DNA of 64,000 bases. It comes from Streptosporangium violaceochromogenes. GTDB lineage: Bacteria; Actinomycetota; Actinomycetes; Streptosporangiales; Streptosporangiaceae. Shown here in pieces: positions 61,319 through 64,000 of the stretch. Numbering within the stretch: the stretch's first letter is position 1; each line of letters opens with the position of its first letter. Position numbers and translations under genes: made by a program. The DNA is taken from the NCBI RefSeq assembly GCF_014654615.1, contig NZ_BNBB01000007.1, positions 62,001 to 126,000 of the forward strand, written 5' to 3'. The notes beneath the pieces are model-generated. The model was given only the letters and a program-made list of their open reading frames with translations. It had not been told where the DNA came from and did no database searches.

Positions 61319-61594
61319 TCAGGTCGAAAACAGCATTCCCACCCAGCTCCGCTGGCGGTGGTGACCGTAGTGGCCGTGGTGGGGGGCGCCCCAGCCCGGG
61401 GCCCCGTGCGGCATCGGCGGCGGCGGAGGCGGCGGAGCGGTGTGGTGCTGCTGGGCCCACTGGCTCTCCATCCGGGTGAGGGTTTCGAGCTCGCCGTAGT
61501 CCAGGAAGATCCCGCGACAGCCGTCGCACTGGTCGATGTGGACGCCGTTGCGCTCGTAGGTGCGCATGGCGCCCCGACACTTGGGGCACTGCAT
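61319..61594 (-). CDS. TFIIB-type zinc-ribbon protein
   Basis: The 91-residue protein starts with a zf-TFIIB domain: 'MQCPKCRGAMRTYERNGVHI' and 'DQCDGCRGIFLDYGELETL' give two Cys-x2-Cys pairs for one zinc. The second half is rich in Pro, His and Gly ('HHTAPPPPPPPMPHGAPGW'), probably disordered, and ends in a short hydrophobic stretch. Function unknown. It is the last gene of a minus-strand pair with the phosphotransferase. Confidence 0.9.
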   Translation of the reverse strand: MQCPKCRGAMRTYERNGVHIDQCDGCRGIFLDYGELETLTRMESQWAQQHHTAPPPPPPPMPHGAPGWGAPHHGHYGHHRQRSWVGMLFST

Positions 61595-61647
61595 CTGGCC
61601 GATCTCCTTGCTTCCGAGGTCGTCGCCGTCGACGACGTAACCACAAC

Positions 61648-62541
61648 CTACTGCGTGGGCACACTATGGCAGGCGTCTCGAAACCGAACAATCCTGCGGC
61701 AGGTGTCGAGCAGCACCCGCTCGACCTCGTCGGGGGGGCGGCCCTCGTGCTCGGCCTTCGCCACCGCCGCCGCCGTGAGCTGCACGGTCAGCGCCTGCGC
61801 GGGCAGGTCCAGCCGCGGCCAGGGGTCGCCCGTGCCGGCGGCGTGCCCGCCCTCGGCGCGGTAGGCGGCCAGGAAGCGGTGCCAGACCTCCGGCTCCAGC
61901 AGTCCGGCGGCGAACCAGGCGGCGGGCCTGGCCAGGTCCCAGGCGGGGTCGCCCGTCCCCAGGTCGTCGACGTCGATGAGCAGCCACTCGCCCCGCAGGC
62001 GGACCATCTGCCCCATGTGCCAGTCGCCGTGGGTGAGCGAACCGGGCCCGTCGGCCGGAGGGGGCAGGCAGGCCAGGGTCCGGCGCACCAGGATCCCGGC
62101 CGGCGAGCCGGGATCCAGCCGGGCGACCGTCGTGGCCACCCGGGCCGGGCCGCCCGCCGGCGGCAGCGGCGGCAGCGCCCGCGAGGGCACCGCGTGCAGC
62201 CGGGCCAGCAGCCGGGCCGCCTCCTCCCAGGGGGCCGCCTGCGGGCTCCGGGGGTCCACCGGGGTCCCGGCCGGCCAGACGGTGACCAGCCGGTCGCCGG
62301 CGACCAGGATCTCGCCGGTCACCGGCTGAAGCATGATCTCACGCAGCGCCGGATGGGCCGCGGCGCGTATCCGCCGCTCCAGCGGCGCCCGCGCGGTCCC
62401 GGGGGAGTGGGCCTTCACCACGACGGCCCCGGCCCGCACGACGGTCACGTCCGGCCTGGTCGGCAGCACCTCGGCGGGGGCCGCGCCGTACCGGGTGGCC
62501 AGGTCGCGGAGTTCCCCGATCAGGGCCTCGCTTTCGCTCAC
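61648..62541 (-). CDS. APH-fold phosphotransferase (second)
   Basis: The 297-residue protein has the phosphotransferase fold: N-lobe Lys in 'VVRAGAVVVKAHSPGTARAP', catalytic 'PGSLTHGDWHMGQMVRLRG' and metal site 'WLLIDVDDLGTGDPAWDLAR'. It groups with actinobacterial kinases of unknown small molecules and is not evidence of antibiotic resistance. The GTG at 62541 is chosen; it is divergent from the NTF2-like gene. Confidence 0.88.
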   Translation of the reverse strand: MSESEALIGELRDLATRYGAAPAEVLPTRPDVTVVRAGAVVVKAHSPGTARAPLERRIRAAAHPALREIMLQPVTGEILVAGDRLVTVWPAGTPVDPRSPQAAPWEEAARLLARLHAVPSRALPPLPPAGGPARVATTVARLDPGSPAGILVRRTLACLPPPADGPGSLTHGDWHMGQMVRLRGEWLLIDVDDLGTGDPAWDLARPAAWFAAGLLEPEVWHRFLAAYRAEGGHAAGTGDPWPRLDLPAQALTVQLTAAAVAKAEHEGRPPDEVERVLLDTCRRIVRFRDACHSVPTQ

Positions 62542-62637
62542 CCGGTAAGTGAACCACCGATCGCGGCTTCGCCGTACGGCGTGCCCGTATGGGGGAGGGC
62601 GTCGCGCCTTTACCCCGGGTTGGGTTGGATGGGGGGC

Positions 62638-63069
62638 ATGAGAGAACGGGAGATCGCGGACCGCCTGGAGATCGGCGACCTGCTCGCCAAGTACGCCTAC
62701 GCGCTCGACAGCGGGGACTGGGCACGCCTGGACCTCGTCTTCACCGCCGACGCGGTGATCGACCACACCTCCTCCGGCGGCATTCGCGGCACCCGGGACG
62801 AGGTGCGGGAGCACCTGGCCGGGGCGCTGTCGCGCAGGCCCGGGCGGCAGCATCTGATCGGCGCGACGACCATCAGGTTCGAGCGGGACGAGGCCGTGGT
62901 CACCGCCTCGTTCTTCCGCGCCCTCGCGTCGTCTCGCGCGGAGCTCCCCGCCGACGCCGCCGGGCTGGTTCACAGCGGCGGCTGGTACCACCACCGCATG
63001 ATCCGCACCCTCTACGGGTGGCGCAGCAGGGAGATGGTCGAGGAGCAGACCTGGCGGACCGTGCGGTAG
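62638..63069 (+). CDS. NTF2/SnoaL-like protein
   Basis: The 143-residue protein has the cone-shaped alpha+beta fold of SnoaL_4: 'IADRLEIGDLLAKYAYALDS', 'GDWARLDLVFTADAVIDHTS', 'HLIGATTIRFERDEAVVTAS' and 'WYHHRMIRTLYGWRSREMVE'. Asp and His residues in the pocket are typical of dehydratases or isomerases such as scytalone dehydratase, but many members have no known activity. ATG at 62629 is an alternative; GGGGGG precedes 62638. Confidence 0.88.
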   Translation: MREREIADRLEIGDLLAKYAYALDSGDWARLDLVFTADAVIDHTSSGGIRGTRDEVREHLAGALSRRPGRQHLIGATTIRFERDEAVVTASFFRALASSRAELPADAAGLVHSGGWYHHRMIRTLYGWRSREMVEEQTWRTVR

Positions 63070-63234
63070 GGGCGCGACAAGGGCAGGTGAAGGCCCGGCG
63101 GAGGCAGGGGAGGCACGGTGAGGGGCGGCCCCGCCGCGGGGCGTCCGCCATGGAACCTGTCATCCTTGATTTTCATACCCGGTCCTCGCGAAAGGGGACG
63201 CGGGCCGACACCGGGGGAGGCCGGGGGGGACGCG

Positions 63235-64000
63235 GTGAGCGAACACGGGAAGATCGAGTGCTGGCTGTCGGACATGGACGGGGTCCTGGTGCACGAGGGG
63301 CATCCGGTGCCCGGCGCAGAGGAGTTCGTCCGCCGCCTGCGCGCGTCCGGCAGGCGCTTCCTGGTGCTGACGAACAACTCCATCTACACTCCGCGCGACC
63401 TGGCCGTACGGCTGCGCGCCGCGGGCCTTGAGATCCCCGCGGGGGCGATCTGGACCTCCGCCCTCGCCACGGCGAGGTTCCTGGACGGCCAGCGCCCCGG
63501 CGGGTCCGCCTACGTGATCGGCGAGGCCGGGCTGACCACCGCCCTGCACGAGATCGGCTACGTGCTGACCGACATCGAGCCCGACTACGTGGTACTCGGG
63601 GAGACCCGCACCTACAGCTTCACCCAGATCACCCGGGCCGTCCGGCTGATCGAGCGCGGCGCCCGCTTCATCGCCACCAACCCCGACCCGATCGGCCCGT
63701 CGGGGGAGGGGTCGCTGCCCGCCTGCGGCGCGGTCGCCGCGATGATCACCAAGGCCACCGGGGTGCGGCCCTACTTCGTCGGCAAACCCAACCCGATGAT
63801 GATGCGCGGCGCGTTGCGGGCCATCGGCGCCCACAGCGAGAGCACCGCCATGATCGGCGACCGGATGGACACCGACATCGTCTCCGGTTTGGAGGCCGGG
63901 CTGTACACGATCCTGGTGCTCACCGGGGTCACGGACAGGGGGCAGGTGGACCGCTATCCGTTCCGCCCGTCTCTGGTGGTCGACTCGGTCGCCGACCTGG
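63235..64000 (+). CDS. HAD-IIA family phosphatase (NagD-like), 3' truncated by window edge
   Basis: The reading frame runs off the end of the window after 255 codons. HAD motif I is '[20 protein letters not shown]', motif II '[20 protein letters not shown]', and motif III/IV are '[19 protein letters not shown]' and '[20 protein letters not shown]'. A C2-type cap domain lies between. Such enzymes (NagD, PNPase, GPase types) dephosphorylate nucleotides or sugar phosphates. GTG at 63235 is preceded by GGGGGGA. Confidence 0.93.
   Translation, partial: MSEHGKIECWLSDMDGVLVHEGHPVPGAEEFVRRLRASGRRFLVLTNNSIYTPRDLAVRLRAAGLEIPAGAIWTSALATARFLDGQRPGGSAYVIGEAGLTTALHEIGYVLTDIEPDYVVLGETRTYSFTQITRAVRLIERGARFIATNPDPIGPSGEGSLPACGAVAAMITKATGVRPYFVGKPNPMMMRGALRAIGAHSESTAMIGDRMDTDIVSGLEAGLYTILVLTGVTDRGQVDRYPFRPSLVVDSVADL

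Noticed and set aside
1..64000. CRISPR array, tRNA or rRNA gene, transposase or integrase
   Set aside because: No spaced direct-repeat array, no cloverleaf-like sequence and no mobile-element protein motif was recognised on reading both strands. A tRNA or CRISPR search program would settle this.

Overview
The window is high-GC DNA with strong third-position GC bias, many GTG starts and many ATGA or GTGA stop/start overlaps. It comes from an actinomycete chromosome. The cvnABCD conservon, the acyl-CoA carboxylase epsilon subunit, the DUF1206-type membrane protein and the PASTA-less Ser/Thr kinase suggest a filamentous order (Streptosporangiales or Streptomycetales type). The genus is not decided here.

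Region 1 (1-16.4 kb) is the most unusual part. It is a bacterial microcompartment (BMC) locus with two hexameric shell proteins (BMC-H), one trimeric tandem-domain shell protein (BMC-T) and one pentameric vertex protein (BMC-P). These lie in one tightly packed operon with a HyuA/HyuB-type ATP-dependent hydantoinase/oxoprolinase/carboxylase pair, a 261-aa protein of unknown function, a SAM-dependent methyltransferase, an alpha/beta hydrolase and an FAD-dependent oxidoreductase. HyuB ends in a Pro/Gly-rich linker followed by a short amphipathic helix that looks like a lumen-targeting encapsulation peptide. A second operon holds a class III CoA-transferase, an isochorismatase-like hydrolase and a Dpp/Opp-type ABC importer without a binding protein. 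An FCD-type GntR regulator and an HMG-CoA-lyase-like enzyme follow, transcribed divergently. The same near-palindrome (TTGTATACA plus A or T) lies over the promoter of the second operon and against the start of the lyase gene. No aldehyde dehydrogenase, PduL/Pta or alcohol dehydrogenase is visible, so this is not an ordinary aldehyde-processing metabolosome.

Region 2 (16.8-22.2 kb) has an APH-fold phosphotransferase and a TetR regulator divergent from pccB-pccE-pccA, the propionyl-CoA carboxylase genes. A 13-bp palindrome lies over the pcc promoter and a strong hairpin terminator follows the operon. Region 3 (22.2-31.6 kb) has a flavin reductase with the 25-codon stub of a lost flavoprotein dehydrogenase, a 996-aa kinase/M23-like/aminotransferase fusion, an MFS transporter, mmsA and an IclR regulator, then the remnant of a GlnQ-like ATPase.

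Region 4 (31.6-36.2 kb) is a sulfide oxidation set: a sulfide:quinone oxidoreductase-like enzyme, a persulfide dioxygenase-rhodanese fusion, a divergent HutC-type GntR regulator with a 14-bp palindrome in the shared promoter, and a TauE/SafE exporter. Region 5 (36.5-45.5 kb) is mostly housekeeping and cell-envelope genes: a coiled-coil secreted peptidase-like protein, Ppx/GppA, a DUF1206-type protein, an RsbW-like kinase, a small secreted protein, an AAA ATPase, a Ser/Thr kinase, mtnA and a PGRP-type amidase.

Region 6 (45.6-50.6 kb) is mutA-mutB-meaB, the methylmalonyl-CoA mutase and its GTPase chaperone. With pcc and mmsA it completes propionyl-CoA to succinyl-CoA conversion within one window. 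Region 7 (51.1-59.5 kb) is a small diterpene pathway (P450, class I terpene synthase, class II diterpene cyclase) directly upstream of cvnABCD. Region 8 (59.7-64 kb) has two lipoproteins, a zinc-ribbon protein, a phosphotransferase, an NTF2-like protein and the start of a HAD-IIA phosphatase.

I saw no rRNA, tRNA, CRISPR array, transposase or integrase. All functions are read from motifs and remembered family knowledge. No database search was run.
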